This document shows positions 36,946 to 45,416 of a stretch of 64,000 bases of DNA, one piece after another. Positions within the stretch are counted from its first letter, which is position 1. Every line of letters begins with the position of its first letter. The DNA is from an uncultured Mucispirillum sp. (lineage in GTDB: Bacteria; Chrysiogenota; Deferribacteres; Deferribacterales; Mucispirillaceae), in NCBI GenBank assembly GCA_944326705.1, contig CALVEY010000011.1, forward strand, positions 1-64,000, given 5' to 3'. The notes beneath the pieces are model-generated. The model did no database searches, was not told the origin of the DNA, and saw nothing but the letters and a program-made list of their open reading frames with translations. The position numbers and the translations under genes were made by a program.

Positions 36946-38706
36946 TTAATCAGCTTTTTTTATGTCTTTTAAGTTAAGCTGTATAGTTTTTGTATTTTTC
37001 CAAGTGTTATGAACAAGAGAAAAAAGGATATCAAACTTATCATTTTCTGCTATTAATGACTTATATTCTTTCATATTAAATCCAATAGCATCAAAAATAA
37101 GCCCATTTTTTTCAAAAAAGCATTTTAAATGGTTTAAATCTTTACCAACAAAAGATTCTACCTGATATTTAAAAACATTTCTCATAAAAAATACAGGCTC
37201 TTTATTTCCCTGGCCATAGGGCTCTAATTTTTCAAGCCACTGCATTATTTCATTTGTAATGTCTTTTGAATCTATTTCTGCATCTATATATATTTCTGGA
37301 ATAAAGTCTTCTTCTTTTAAGGAAGATTTTACTACTTCATCAAACCTGTTTCTAAATTCTTCCAGGTTTTTCTTTTCAAGTTTCACACCTGCCGCATATT
37401 TATGGCCGCCAAAAGATATTAATATATCTGATAAACTGTTTAAGCCGTCATATAAATGAAAACCAGGAATACTTCTTGCAGAGCCTTTATACACTCCATT
37501 ATCTTCTGTTAAGATAACTGTAGGTTTAAAGTATTTGTCAACCACTCTTGATGCAACAATACCGATAACTCCAGGATGCCAGTTATCTGAAGCTATTACA
37601 AGCCCAGACATAAGCTCTGCATAGCGGTTTTTCTCTATTAAATCATAAGTCTGCTGCAGAATATCCCGCTCTATCATCTGCCTGTATTTATTTTCATTAT
37701 CAAGCTCTAATGCAAGCTGTTTAGCTTCGCTTCTGTTTTGAGTAACAAGCAGTTTTAAACTTTTATCTGAGCTTGCCATTCTGCCCATAGCATTTATTCG
37801 CGGAGCAAGCTGAAAGCCAATATTTGATGTTTTCATTTTTTTAGATGCTGCTAAACTTTCCACTGTTTTTTTAAGCTCATCTATTCCTATGCGCACATTT
37901 TCGCCGCTCATAAGCTCTAAACCATGACGGACAAATATTCTGTTTTCATCAACAAGAGGCATAACATCTGCTATTGTTCCAAGAGTAACAATATCTAAAA
38001 GGTTGCGAATATTTGGCACTTCCTGTTTAAAAAAATCATACTTTTTAAGCACAAACCTAAGAGCCATAACAGTTTTAAATGCTACCCCCACACCTGCTAA
38101 TGTTTTATTTGGATATGTATCATCTTCACGCATAGGATTTACTATTGCATAAGCTGCAACAGGCAGTTCTTTTGAGGGCTGGTGGTGGTCTGTAATAATT
38201 ATATCCATGCCTAGCATAGATGCTTCAAGTACCTCTTCAATAGCACTTATACCGCAGTCTACTGTAATAATAAGATTTGTTTTTCTATCGGCTATTTCTT
38301 TTATAGCTTCTTTATTAAGTCCATAGCCTTCTTCTAATCTGTTTGGAATATAGTAAGATACATTTGCACCGCACTGCATTAAAAATATATACATTAAAGC
38401 TGTTGCTGTAACACCGTCCACATCGTAATCACCATAAATACATATACTTTCATGGTCCATAACAGCTTTTGCAATACGCTCTGCAGCTTTTTCCATATCG
38501 CTGATTTCAAAAGGATTTCTTAAAGATTTTAATGAACCGTTAAAAAAAGTTTCAATATCATCTGGAGATGATATACCTTTTTTAAGCATTAATTCAGCAA
38601 CAGGCTTAGGCATATTATGTCTGTATGCTGTTTCTTCCAGCAGGTTTTTATCAACAGGATTATATATCCATTTGTATTTTATGCTTCTAAAATCATTATT
38701 ATTCAT
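36946..38706 (-). CDS. recJ: Single-stranded-DNA-specific exonuclease RecJ
   Basis: A 586-aa DHH-family 5'-3' exonuclease for recombination and mismatch repair. Motifs: YGDYDVDGVTA (metal site), VDCGISA, ITDHHQPSKELP (the DHH triad), and SFGGHKYAAG in the DHHA1 domain. Length and motif order are normal. I chose the ATG at 38706; one six codons earlier (38724) is possible, and neither has a good ribosome site. It is divergent from the biotin operon across a 190-bp gap containing the BirA operator. Confidence 0.94.
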   Translation of the reverse strand: MNNNDFRSIKYKWIYNPVDKNLLEETAYRHNMPKPVAELMLKKGISSPDDIETFFNGSLKSLRNPFEISDMEKAAERIAKAVMDHESICIYGDYDVDGVTATALMYIFLMQCGANVSYYIPNRLEEGYGLNKEAIKEIADRKTNLIITVDCGISAIEEVLEASMLGMDIIITDHHQPSKELPVAAYAIVNPMREDDTYPNKTLAGVGVAFKTVMALRFVLKKYDFFKQEVPNIRNLLDIVTLGTIADVMPLVDENRIFVRHGLELMSGENVRIGIDELKKTVESLAASKKMKTSNIGFQLAPRINAMGRMASSDKSLKLLVTQNRSEAKQLALELDNENKYRQMIERDILQQTYDLIEKNRYAELMSGLVIASDNWHPGVIGIVASRVVDKYFKPTVILTEDNGVYKGSARSIPGFHLYDGLNSLSDILISFGGHKYAAGVKLEKKNLEEFRNRFDEVVKSSLKEEDFIPEIYIDAEIDSKDITNEIMQWLEKLEPYGQGNKEPVFFMRNVFKYQVESFVGKDLNHLKCFFEKNGLIFDAIGFNMKEYKSLIAENDKFDILFSLVHNTWKNTKTIQLNLKDIKKAD

Positions 38707-38826
38707 TTTGATATAATATATCATTTTTATAAAAATATACAGTATAATTTATTGATTTATCAATATTTTTTCAAAATTGAATATTAAACCTGTATTTTGT
38801 TTTATTATTTCATAAAGAACGTTCTA

Positions 38827-38858
38827 TTGTCAACCACTAACACAAAATAAGTTGACAA
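38827..38858 (+). promoter_or_regulatory. BirA operator (bioO)
   Basis: A perfect inverted repeat, TTGTCAAC (38827-38834) and GTTGACAA (38851-38858), separated by 16 nt. This matches the BirA operator layout (TTGT-AACC, about 15 nt, GGTT-ACAA). It sits 40 nt before birA, whose product has the DNA-binding domain needed to read it. Confidence 0.9.
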
Positions 38859-38879
38859 TAAGATTTTTATGTGTATTAT
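38852..38879 (+). promoter_or_regulatory. Promoter of the biotin operon
   Basis: A consensus -35 box TTGACA (38852-38857) and a -10 box TATTAT (38874-38879) are 16 nt apart. The -35 box is contained in the right half of the BirA operator, so BirA-biotinyl-AMP binding should block RNA polymerase directly. The predicted leader is only about 12 nt. Confidence 0.7.
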
Positions 38880-38897
38880 TATTTAAATGGTGGAAAA

Positions 38898-39863
38898 ATG
38901 AAATTAAAGGAAAAAATACTTAACCTTTTAAATAAAAAAGAAACAGAATTTATTTCTGGGCAGTATTTAGCAGAAGTTTTTAATGTAAGCCGTAATGCTG
39001 TTTGGAAAGCAGTAAACAGTCTTAGGCAGGATGGTTACAATATTTATGCTGTGCAGAATAAAGGCTATACATTAGACGGCAGCGGTATATTTACTGGCGA
39101 AATTATTAAATCATATATGCAGTCCCCTGTAAAAATAGAATATATTCCTACTGTTACTTCTACAAATGATATTATTATGGAATACGGTAAAAATGGCAGA
39201 GAAGAGTTTACTGCAGTTGTAGCAGACAGCCAAAGTCACGGCAGAGGCAGAAAGGGCAGAATATTTTATTCGCCAGATAATGCAGGCACTTATTTCTCCA
39301 TACTTTTAAGGCCAAATCTTCATTTTTCTGAAAGCTTATATATTACAACGGCAGCAGCTGCAGCTGTTACAGAAGCTATTAAGCAGCTTTATAATATAGA
39401 TACTGAAATAAAATGGGTAAACGATGTATATTATAAAGGTAAAAAAATATGCGGCATATTAACAGAAGCTCATATTGATATGGAAAGCGGCACAATTGAT
39501 TATGCAGCTCTTGGCATCGGTATAAATATATTTGAGCCGGAAAAAAATTATCATAAAGATATAAAAAATATTGCAGGTGCAGCTTTCTGCAGAGATATGT
39601 TTGATAATAAAATAAGATGTGAGATTACTGCAAAGGTAATAGATATATTTTATGATTATTATAAAAATTTATCCAGCATGACATTTCTAAATACATATAA
39701 ATCGCGGTCATTTCTAACAGGTAAAAATGTAATGATTGAAAAGGACGGCATTATGCAGAAAGCCTTTGTAAAAGGTATTGATGATAAATGCAGACTTTCT
39801 GTTCTGCTTGAAAACGGCATAGAAGAAAATCTAAATTCTTGCGAGGTAAGTTTAAATTTATGA
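38898..39863 (+). CDS. birA: Bifunctional biotin ligase/biotin operon repressor BirA
   Basis: A 321-aa class II biotin protein ligase. The N-terminal winged helix (about 10-60, with SRNAVWKAVNSLRQDGY) binds the operator just upstream. The catalytic domain carries GRGRKGR for ATP/biotin binding (a Phe follows where Trp is common) and KWVNDVYY. The ATG at 38898 is chosen over one nine codons earlier because GGTGG precedes it and the protein then starts MKLKEKIL. It autoregulates its own operon, linking biotin supply to uptake and synthesis (inference from the site). Confidence 0.95.
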   Translation: MKLKEKILNLLNKKETEFISGQYLAEVFNVSRNAVWKAVNSLRQDGYNIYAVQNKGYTLDGSGIFTGEIIKSYMQSPVKIEYIPTVTSTNDIIMEYGKNGREEFTAVVADSQSHGRGRKGRIFYSPDNAGTYFSILLRPNLHFSESLYITTAAAAAVTEAIKQLYNIDTEIKWVNDVYYKGKKICGILTEAHIDMESGTIDYAALGIGINIFEPEKNYHKDIKNIAGAAFCRDMFDNKIRCEITAKVIDIFYDYYKNLSSMTFLNTYKSRSFLTGKNVMIEKDGIMQKAFVKGIDDKCRLSVLLENGIEENLNSCEVSLNL

Positions 39864-40420
39864 CACAAAATAACACTAGGTATGCAGCTTATACTGGTCT
39901 TTTTACTACATTGATTATACTTGGAGCATTTATTAAAATCCCTGTTCCAGTGATACCATTTACACTGCAGTTTTTATTTGTTTCTCTTGCAGGACTTTTA
40001 CTTGGTGCAAAATACGGCGGATTAAGTGTGCTGCTTTATGCTGCTCTTGGGCTTATCGGGCTTCCTGTTTTTACTGCTGGAGGTGGTATTACTTATGTTT
40101 TATTTCCTACTTTTGGTTATATTATTGGTTTTATTTTAGCTGCTTTTTTAACAGGGCTTATTTCTTCTAGAATGCAGCCTAATACAAAAAACTATATGCT
40201 TGCTGCATTCTGCGGACTAATGATTTTACATATTATAGGTATCCCTTATTATTATATAATCTCTCACTATGTAATACAAAATACATTAACTTTTAAGGAA
40301 ATTTTCCTTTTCTGTTTTGTATATACTGTGCCTGGTGATTTGCTGTTATGCCTTTTATCTGCCCGTATTGCTTTAAAATTAAAACCTGTTATGAATAAGG
40401 ATAGTCAAAATGATAAATAA
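39860..40420 (+). CDS. bioY: Biotin transporter substrate-binding protein BioY
   Basis: A 186-aa membrane S component of the ECF-type biotin importer, with six predicted helices. The family landmarks are PFTLQFLFVSLAGLLLG and YLIGLPVF-type segments (here LIGLPVFTAGGG) and FPTFGYIIGF. The ATG at 39860 overlaps the birA stop (ATGA) and has GAGGTAAG upstream, better than the TTG seven codons before. The ECF energising module (EcfA/EcfT) is not in the window, though BioY can work alone in some organisms. Confidence 0.93.
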   Translation: MTQNNTRYAAYTGLFTTLIILGAFIKIPVPVIPFTLQFLFVSLAGLLLGAKYGGLSVLLYAALGLIGLPVFTAGGGITYVLFPTFGYIIGFILAAFLTGLISSRMQPNTKNYMLAAFCGLMILHIIGIPYYYIISHYVIQNTLTFKEIFLFCFVYTVPGDLLLCLLSARIALKLKPVMNKDSQNDK

Positions 40421-41372
40421 GATAAAAGATAAAATTATATCTGGTGAAAAAATAACTTACAATGAAGCTCTTTTATTAACAGATGCTCCATTAAAGGAAC
40501 TTTTAAAAGCAGCAGATGAAATTAGAAAGCATTTTTGCAGCAATATTTTTGATGTATGCTCTATTATTAATGCAAAAAGCGGAAAATGCAGTGAAAACTG
40601 TAAATTTTGTGCTCAGTCTGCCCATTATCAAACAAATATTAATGAATATCCACTGCTTGATAAAGATACTATTGTAAAAAATGCTTTATATATGGCAGAA
40701 AAAGGTGTGCTGCGTTTTTCTATTGTTACTTCCGGCAAAGCATTAACAGATAAAGATGTGGAAATACTTGCAGAAACTATAAAAGAGATTAAATCAAAAT
40801 CAAATATTTCAATATGTGCTTCCCTTGGACTGCTGACTGATGAAAATTTTAAAAAGTTAAAAGATGCAGGGCTTGAAAGAGTGCATAACAATCTTGAAGC
40901 ATCTAAAAACTTTTTCCCTGATGTATGCACAACCCACACTTTTGATGACAAAGTAAATGCTTTAAAAGCTGCATTAAAATCAGGTCTTTCTGTATGCAGC
41001 GGCGGTATTATTGGGCTTGGTGAAAGTATGCAGGACAGGATTGATTTAGCTTTTTCTTTAAAAGAATTAGGTATTAAATCTGTGCCTGTAAATATTTTAT
41101 CCCCTGTAAAAGGCACCCCTTATGAAAATAATAAGCCATTAAGCGAAGAAGAAATATTAAAAACAATAGCCATATTTCGCTTTATTCTACCAGATGCTTT
41201 TATACGCCTTGCTGGCGGCAGAACACATTTATCAGATAAAGGTAAAAAAGCATTTCTATCTGGAGCAAATGCTGCAATCACTGGTGATATGCTTACAACT
41301 TACGGCATATCTGTAGATACTGATATGCAGATTATAAAAGAAACAGGCTATATTGTGGAGCTGATAAATTGA
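40410..41372 (+). CDS. bioB: Biotin synthase BioB
   Basis: A 320-aa radical SAM enzyme that inserts sulfur into dethiobiotin, the last step of biotin synthesis. The SAM-cluster cysteines are Cys60, Cys64 and Cys67 (CSENCKFC), and the conserved SVPVNILSPVKGTP block is near residue 225. The gene overlaps bioY by 11 nt and bioD by 4 nt, so translation is coupled. Confidence 0.96.
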   Translation: MINKIKDKIISGEKITYNEALLLTDAPLKELLKAADEIRKHFCSNIFDVCSIINAKSGKCSENCKFCAQSAHYQTNINEYPLLDKDTIVKNALYMAEKGVLRFSIVTSGKALTDKDVEILAETIKEIKSKSNISICASLGLLTDENFKKLKDAGLERVHNNLEASKNFFPDVCTTHTFDDKVNALKAALKSGLSVCSGGIIGLGESMQDRIDLAFSLKELGIKSVPVNILSPVKGTPYENNKPLSEEEILKTIAIFRFILPDAFIRLAGGRTHLSDKGKKAFLSGANAAITGDMLTTYGISVDTDMQIIKETGYIVELIN

Positions 41373-42040
41373 GTAAATCTATATTTGTTACAGGAACAGG
41401 CACAGATATAGGCAAAACTTATGTTTCTGCCTTAATTATGAAAAAAATGGTAAGTGAAAATATAAACGCCTGCTATTTTAAGCCTGTTTTAAGCGGTGCT
41501 GAAAATAAAGATGGTCAAATTTATGCAGGTGATATTGAATATGTAAAAAAAATAAGCGGCTTAAATGAAGATACTAAAAATATGGGTTCTTTTATTTATG
41601 AATACCCTGCTTCGCCTCATCTTTCTGCAAAACTTGAAAATAAACCATTTAATATGGAAAAAGTAGTGCAGGATTATAAAAAACTTTCAGAAAAATATGA
41701 ATATATTTTAATAGAAGGTGCTGGCGGTATATTCTGCCCCTTTACTGATGATTTTGAGCCAGTATATACAAAAGAAATTATAAAATCACTTGATACATCA
41801 TGTATTTTAGTTGCAAATACAACTCTTGGAGCAATAAATAATGTTATGCTTTCCATATACTATATGAGAGATAAGCAGATAGATATAAAAGGCATAATAT
41901 TTAATGATTATAAAGACAGCCTTATAGAACAGGAAAATATAAAATTTATTATAAAACATTCAAGACTTAAGCTGCTTTCAGTAGTAAATCATAAAGACAG
42001 CAGTATAAATATTGATTTAAAAAGCATATTCGGAGAATAA
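41369..42040 (+). CDS. bioD: Dethiobiotin synthetase BioD
   Basis: A 223-aa P-loop enzyme that closes the ureido ring of dethiobiotin using ATP and CO2. The Walker A motif is GTGTDIGKTYVS (from residue 7) and the substrate loop ILIEGAGGIFCPF is near residue 110. The start codon is TTG inside the bioB stop (TTGA overlap); no nearer ATG gives the Walker motif its normal distance from the N-terminus. Confidence 0.94.
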   Translation: MSKSIFVTGTGTDIGKTYVSALIMKKMVSENINACYFKPVLSGAENKDGQIYAGDIEYVKKISGLNEDTKNMGSFIYEYPASPHLSAKLENKPFNMEKVVQDYKKLSEKYEYILIEGAGGIFCPFTDDFEPVYTKEIIKSLDTSCILVANTTLGAINNVMLSIYYMRDKQIDIKGIIFNDYKDSLIEQENIKFIIKHSRLKLLSVVNHKDSSINIDLKSIFGE

Positions 42041-42041
42041 A

Positions 42042-43397
42042 ATGGCAGAAAATATTACACTGGAAGAAAAAGACTTAAAATATATCTGGCACCCCTGCTC
42101 ACAAATGAAAGACTATGAAAGCCTTGCCCCTATGATTATAGAAAAAGGAAAAGGTATATATTTATATGATATATACGGCAAAGAATATATTGATATAATA
42201 AGCTCCTGGTGGTGCAACCTTCTAGGGCACTGTAATGAAAAAATAAGCAGTGCAGTAAAAGAACAGCTTGATAAATTAGAGCATGTAATATTTGCTAATT
42301 TTTCTCACACTGGTGCAATTAATTTAAGCGAAAAATTAGTTAAGATTGCACCAAAAGGCTTAAATAAGTGTAATTTCTCTGATAATGGCTCAGCTGCTGT
42401 TGAAAGTGCATTAAAAATGAGCTTTCAATACCAGTACCAAAGCGGCCACCCAGAAAAAAGAAGATTTATGTGTTTAAGTGAAGGCTACCACGGGGAAACA
42501 ATAGGAGCATTATCTGTTGGTGCTCTTGATTTATATGCTAAAATTTATGAGCCTATTTTAATAGATTCTATAAGAGTAACTGCGCCAGACTGCTACAGAT
42601 GCCCTTTTAATAAACACAGAGATACATGCAGCACAGAATGTTTTATATATGCAGAAGCCGCTTTTGAAAAATACGGCAGAGAAACATGTGCTATTATATT
42701 AGAGCCTCTTTTGCAGGGCAGTGCTGGTATGCGAATATATCCAAAAGAGTATCTTATCAAATTAAGAGAAATTTGCAATAAATACGGCGTTATTTTAATA
42801 GCTGATGAGATTGCAACAGGCTTTGGCAGAACTGGCAAAATGTTTGCCTTTGACCATGCTGGTGTCAGCCCAGATATAATGTGTATATCAAAAGGTTTAA
42901 CAGGCGGCTATATGCCTATGTCTATCACCATGACAACTGATGAAATATATTATGCTTTTTATGATGATTATAATAAGGGCAAAGCATTTATGCACTCTCA
43001 TACATACAGCGGAAACCCATTAGGCTGTGCTGCAGCAAATGCAGTGCTTGATATTTTAGAGCATGATAAAATAATAGAAAAAGCACAAATAACAGCAGAA
43101 TATCTACACAAAAGAATGACAGAAAGATTTGCAGACCACAAAAATATTGGCGAAATCCGCCATATAGGGCTTATAAATGCTATGGAGCTTGTGGAAGATA
43201 AAAATAATAAAACACCTTTTAGTGCCGATAAGAGAATGGGATACCAGATATATAAAAAAGCACTTGAAAATGGATTAATATTAAGACCACTTGGAAATGT
43301 GCTTTACTTTAACCCTGCATTAATCATTACAAAAGAACAGCTGGATACTGCTGTAGATATTGCATATAATGCTTTAGTAAGCGTTCTTGGAGAGTAA
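42042..43397 (+). CDS. bioA: Adenosylmethionine-8-amino-7-oxononanoate aminotransferase BioA
   Basis: A 451-aa PLP aminotransferase making 7,8-diaminopelargonate from KAPA. It starts with the DAPA-specific WHPCSQMKDY motif, and the PLP lysine is Lys284 in CISKGLTGGY. A cysteine cluster (Cys184, 187, 196, 200, in the DCYRCPF region) is present, as in some other anaerobe BioA proteins. No bioF, bioC or bioH gene is in the window, so the early steps are encoded elsewhere or replaced by uptake through BioY. Confidence 0.95.
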   Translation: MAENITLEEKDLKYIWHPCSQMKDYESLAPMIIEKGKGIYLYDIYGKEYIDIISSWWCNLLGHCNEKISSAVKEQLDKLEHVIFANFSHTGAINLSEKLVKIAPKGLNKCNFSDNGSAAVESALKMSFQYQYQSGHPEKRRFMCLSEGYHGETIGALSVGALDLYAKIYEPILIDSIRVTAPDCYRCPFNKHRDTCSTECFIYAEAAFEKYGRETCAIILEPLLQGSAGMRIYPKEYLIKLREICNKYGVILIADEIATGFGRTGKMFAFDHAGVSPDIMCISKGLTGGYMPMSITMTTDEIYYAFYDDYNKGKAFMHSHTYSGNPLGCAAANAVLDILEHDKIIEKAQITAEYLHKRMTERFADHKNIGEIRHIGLINAMELVEDKNNKTPFSADKRMGYQIYKKALENGLILRPLGNVLYFNPALIITKEQLDTAVDIAYNALVSVLGE

Positions 43398-43398
43398 A

Positions 43399-43560
43399 AT
43401 GCAAAAATGCAGTAACAATGCAGATAAGAAAACAGATAAAAATAAGGAGAAAAAACAAGATAAAACAGTAGTTTGTAATGGTTTTTCCTGTAAAGTGATA
43501 AACGATGATAAAAATATAAAAAGTAATAAAAAAATAATGGTGGATTTAAATATTAAATAA
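43399..43560 (+). CDS. Small Lys-rich cysteine-containing ORF at the end of the bio operon
   Basis: A 53-codon ORF starts 1 nt after the bioA stop, with GGAGAG as ribosome site overlapping that stop. The peptide begins MQKCSNNADKK, is about 30 percent lysine, and has Cys4, Cys26 and Cys31 (the last two in VVCNGFSCKV). It ends 12 nt before a terminator hairpin, so it lies entirely inside the biotin transcript. No family is recognised. The tight spacing and good ribosome site support translation; protein-level evidence is lacking. Confidence 0.6.
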   Translation: MQKCSNNADKKTDKNKEKKQDKTVVCNGFSCKVINDDKNIKSNKKIMVDLNIK

Positions 43561-43572
43561 AACTGCAAATAA

Positions 43573-43605
43573 AAAACTGGTAAAATTCTACATTCTACCA
43601 GTTTT
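43573..43605 (+). terminator. Terminator of the biotin operon
   Basis: A perfect 10-bp stem (43573-43582 with 43596-43605) with a 13-nt loop; the right arm ends in TTTT. It follows the 53-codon ORF and ends the plus-strand transcript before the convergent kor genes. Confidence 0.75.
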
Positions 43606-43633
43606 ATATAATAATTATTCAATATCACTTAAC

Positions 43634-43731
43634 TTATATATTTGTAGTTTTATTATCAGCTTTTACTTTTTCAAAGCTTATTCTAATTTTAAAACTGTCC
43701 TTACTTCAAGTTTATCTGCAGCCGTTTTTTT
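43634..43731 (-). pseudogene. Possible frameshifted coding remnant
   Basis: On the minus strand, one frame reads KTAADKLEVRTVLKLE-stop and a second overlapping frame reads FKIRISFEKVKADNKTTNI-stop; joined by one frameshift they make a smooth, gene-like sequence. There is no start codon, and an A8 run lies just upstream. It could be the decayed end of an old gene, or chance. Confidence 0.25.
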
Positions 43732-43741
43732 TGAATATATG

Positions 43742-44038
43742 CTATATTATTGCTTCACCTTTTGCCTGTAATTCTTTTGCATATGCTTCTATTTCTTTGC
43801 ATATTTCATAATCATATAAATCTTTTAAATCTTCAGCTGATTTTGTTCCCATTATTAAATCAAACATATCATTATCATACATTTTTGTAAGCAGTTCATT
43901 TAGTCTGATTAGTTTTTCATCGCTGTAGTTATCTTTTACCTTTTCAGCTATAAATTTTTTCATTAACACTTCATTTTCAAGAATAGCCCTTCTTGCACAC
44001 TGGAAATATGCTTTTTTATAAAGTGGATTTTCACTCAT
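43742..44038 (-). CDS. SdhE-like (FAD assembly factor family) small protein
   Basis: A 98-aa helical protein just after korC (5 nt). The pattern resembles the SdhE/Sdh5 family, which helps attach FAD to succinate dehydrogenase or fumarate reductase flavoproteins: an N-terminal R-R-A-I-L-E-N-E in place of R-G-x-x-E, then L-L-x-x-x-x-x-x-D and a short acidic helix. The conserved Gly of R-G-x-x-E is Ala here. No sdh or frd genes are in the window. The family call is by eye and weak; the gene itself is well supported. Confidence 0.55.
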   Translation of the reverse strand: MSENPLYKKAYFQCARRAILENEVLMKKFIAEKVKDNYSDEKLIRLNELLTKMYDNDMFDLIMGTKSAEDLKDLYDYEICKEIEAYAKELQAKGEAII

Positions 44039-44043
44039 TTATA

Positions 44044-44589
44044 TTATTCTCCTAATGCTTTTTTGGCAAGCTCTATGCCTATACTGTATGCTTTTTTATT
44101 ATTTTCAGCAGCACGAGCAGGAAAGTTATTAACAATAACATCTAAAAGCCATTCATGTTTTACAATAGAGCATATTTCATTAACTGCACCAAGTATTGCA
44201 ATATTTGCAGATACTGCACTTCCTAACTCTTTTGATACTGCACCAATTACTGGCACATCATAAGTTTTATGTTTTTTATTATCATATTCATGCACCATTG
44301 TGGTATCTACAATCACTACCGCATCATCTTTTAAATCTACTGCATATTTATTATAAGCTTCCTGTGTTAATGATATTACAATATCAGGGCTTACAATTTT
44401 CGGATAATTTATTTCATCATCGCTGATAATTACTTCTGCTTTACTGGCTCCGCCCCTTGCTTCTGGACCGTATGACTGGCTCTGCACTGCATTTTTTCCG
44501 CCTTTTATTGCTGCAGCCTGAGCTAATAATATACCTGCTGTAATAATACCCTGACCGCCAGAGCCTGAAAATCTTATATCGTATCTCAT
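44044..44589 (-). CDS. korC: 2-oxoacid:ferredoxin oxidoreductase, gamma subunit
   Basis: The 181-aa gamma subunit of a four-part 2-oxoacid:ferredoxin oxidoreductase. It shows GSGGQGIITAGILLAQAA at the start and SYGPEARGGASKAEVI near residue 40, both family hallmarks. It binds the CoA side of the reaction. Its start codon abuts the korB stop (1-nt overlap). The gene order D-A-B-C is that of 2-oxoglutarate:ferredoxin oxidoreductase. Confidence 0.93.
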   Translation of the reverse strand: MRYDIRFSGSGGQGIITAGILLAQAAAIKGGKNAVQSQSYGPEARGGASKAEVIISDDEINYPKIVSPDIVISLTQEAYNKYAVDLKDDAVVIVDTTMVHEYDNKKHKTYDVPVIGAVSKELGSAVSANIAILGAVNEICSIVKHEWLLDVIVNNFPARAAENNKKAYSIGIELAKKALGE

Positions 44590-45416
44590 TATTTACCTCC
44601 CTGCTCCAGCGTAAAACCAGTAACTTTATCATAATTTTCTACATATTCATTTTTACTTGTATCTTGATGCAGAATACCTGTAACAAATTTACCTTCTAAT
44701 TCTTCTGCACTCATTTTTTCTGCCATTTTCTGTGTCACTGCATGGTCTTTCTGCCATAAAAGCATACTGGCAGGTGTTTTTTGATTATTTTTTCTGCCAA
44801 AGCCTGTTGGGCAGCCTGTAATAATTTCCACAACAGAAAGACCTTTATGAGAAAATGCTTCTTTAAAAAGTTTTTCCATAGGCAGTGCATGATAAGATGT
44901 GCTTCTGCCAACAAATGTTGCTCCTGCTGCAATTGCAAGCTTACATAAATCAAAATCAGGCTCAAGCATACCAAAAGGTGCTGTTGTTGCTTTTGCTCCT
45001 GCTGGAGTAGTTGGGGAATACTGGCCCCCTGTCATACCATAAATATTATTGTTAAATATAATAACTGTCATATCAATATTTCTTCTGCAGGCATGTATAA
45101 AATGGTTGCCGCCAATAGCACTCATATCGCCATCGCCGCCAAGAGCAACTATTTTTAATGCAGGGTTTGCAAGTTTTATACCTGTTGCAAAAGCTAAACT
45201 TCTACCGTGAGTTGTATGCAGTGTATTAAAATCAAGATAACCTGGCAGACGGCTTGCACACCCTATACCTGAAGCAATAACTGTTTCATCTTTGCTCCAG
45301 CCCATATCTGCTATTGCCCTAATCATAGATTTCATAATTATTCCATAGCCGCAGCCTGGGCACCATATATGTGGAAGTCTGCCTTTTCTAATATATTCTT
45401 CATAATTATAAGCCAT
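44589..45416 (-). CDS. korB: 2-oxoacid:ferredoxin oxidoreductase, beta subunit (thiamine-diphosphate)
   Basis: A 275-aa subunit holding thiamine diphosphate and part of the electron path. Landmarks are WCPGCGYGI near residue 18, the TPP motif GGDGDMSAIGGNHF with following NNNIYGMTGGQ, and TTHGRSLAFATGIK. The first Cys-x-x-Cys and other cysteines fit a 4Fe-4S site. It overlaps both neighbours by 1 nt. Confidence 0.95.
   Translation of the reverse strand: MAYNYEEYIRKGRLPHIWCPGCGYGIIMKSMIRAIADMGWSKDETVIASGIGCASRLPGYLDFNTLHTTHGRSLAFATGIKLANPALKIVALGGDGDMSAIGGNHFIHACRRNIDMTVIIFNNNIYGMTGGQYSPTTPAGAKATTAPFGMLEPDFDLCKLAIAAGATFVGRSTSYHALPMEKLFKEAFSHKGLSVVEIITGCPTGFGRKNNQKTPASMLLWQKDHAVTQKMAEKMSAEELEGKFVTGILHQDTSKNEYVENYDKVTGFTLEQGGK

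Noticed and set aside
39122-39863. BirA as ligase only
   Set aside because: The N-terminal winged helix and a matching operator upstream support the bifunctional repressor type.
40628-41116. Minus-strand open frame inside bioB
   Set aside because: It lies opposite the conserved BioB domain and has no independent signal of coding.
43374-43628. Minus-strand 84-codon frame across the end of the bio operon
   Set aside because: It runs through the biotin terminator and opposite the 53-codon ORF, and its translation is Phe/Leu-rich like the complement of Lys-rich coding DNA.
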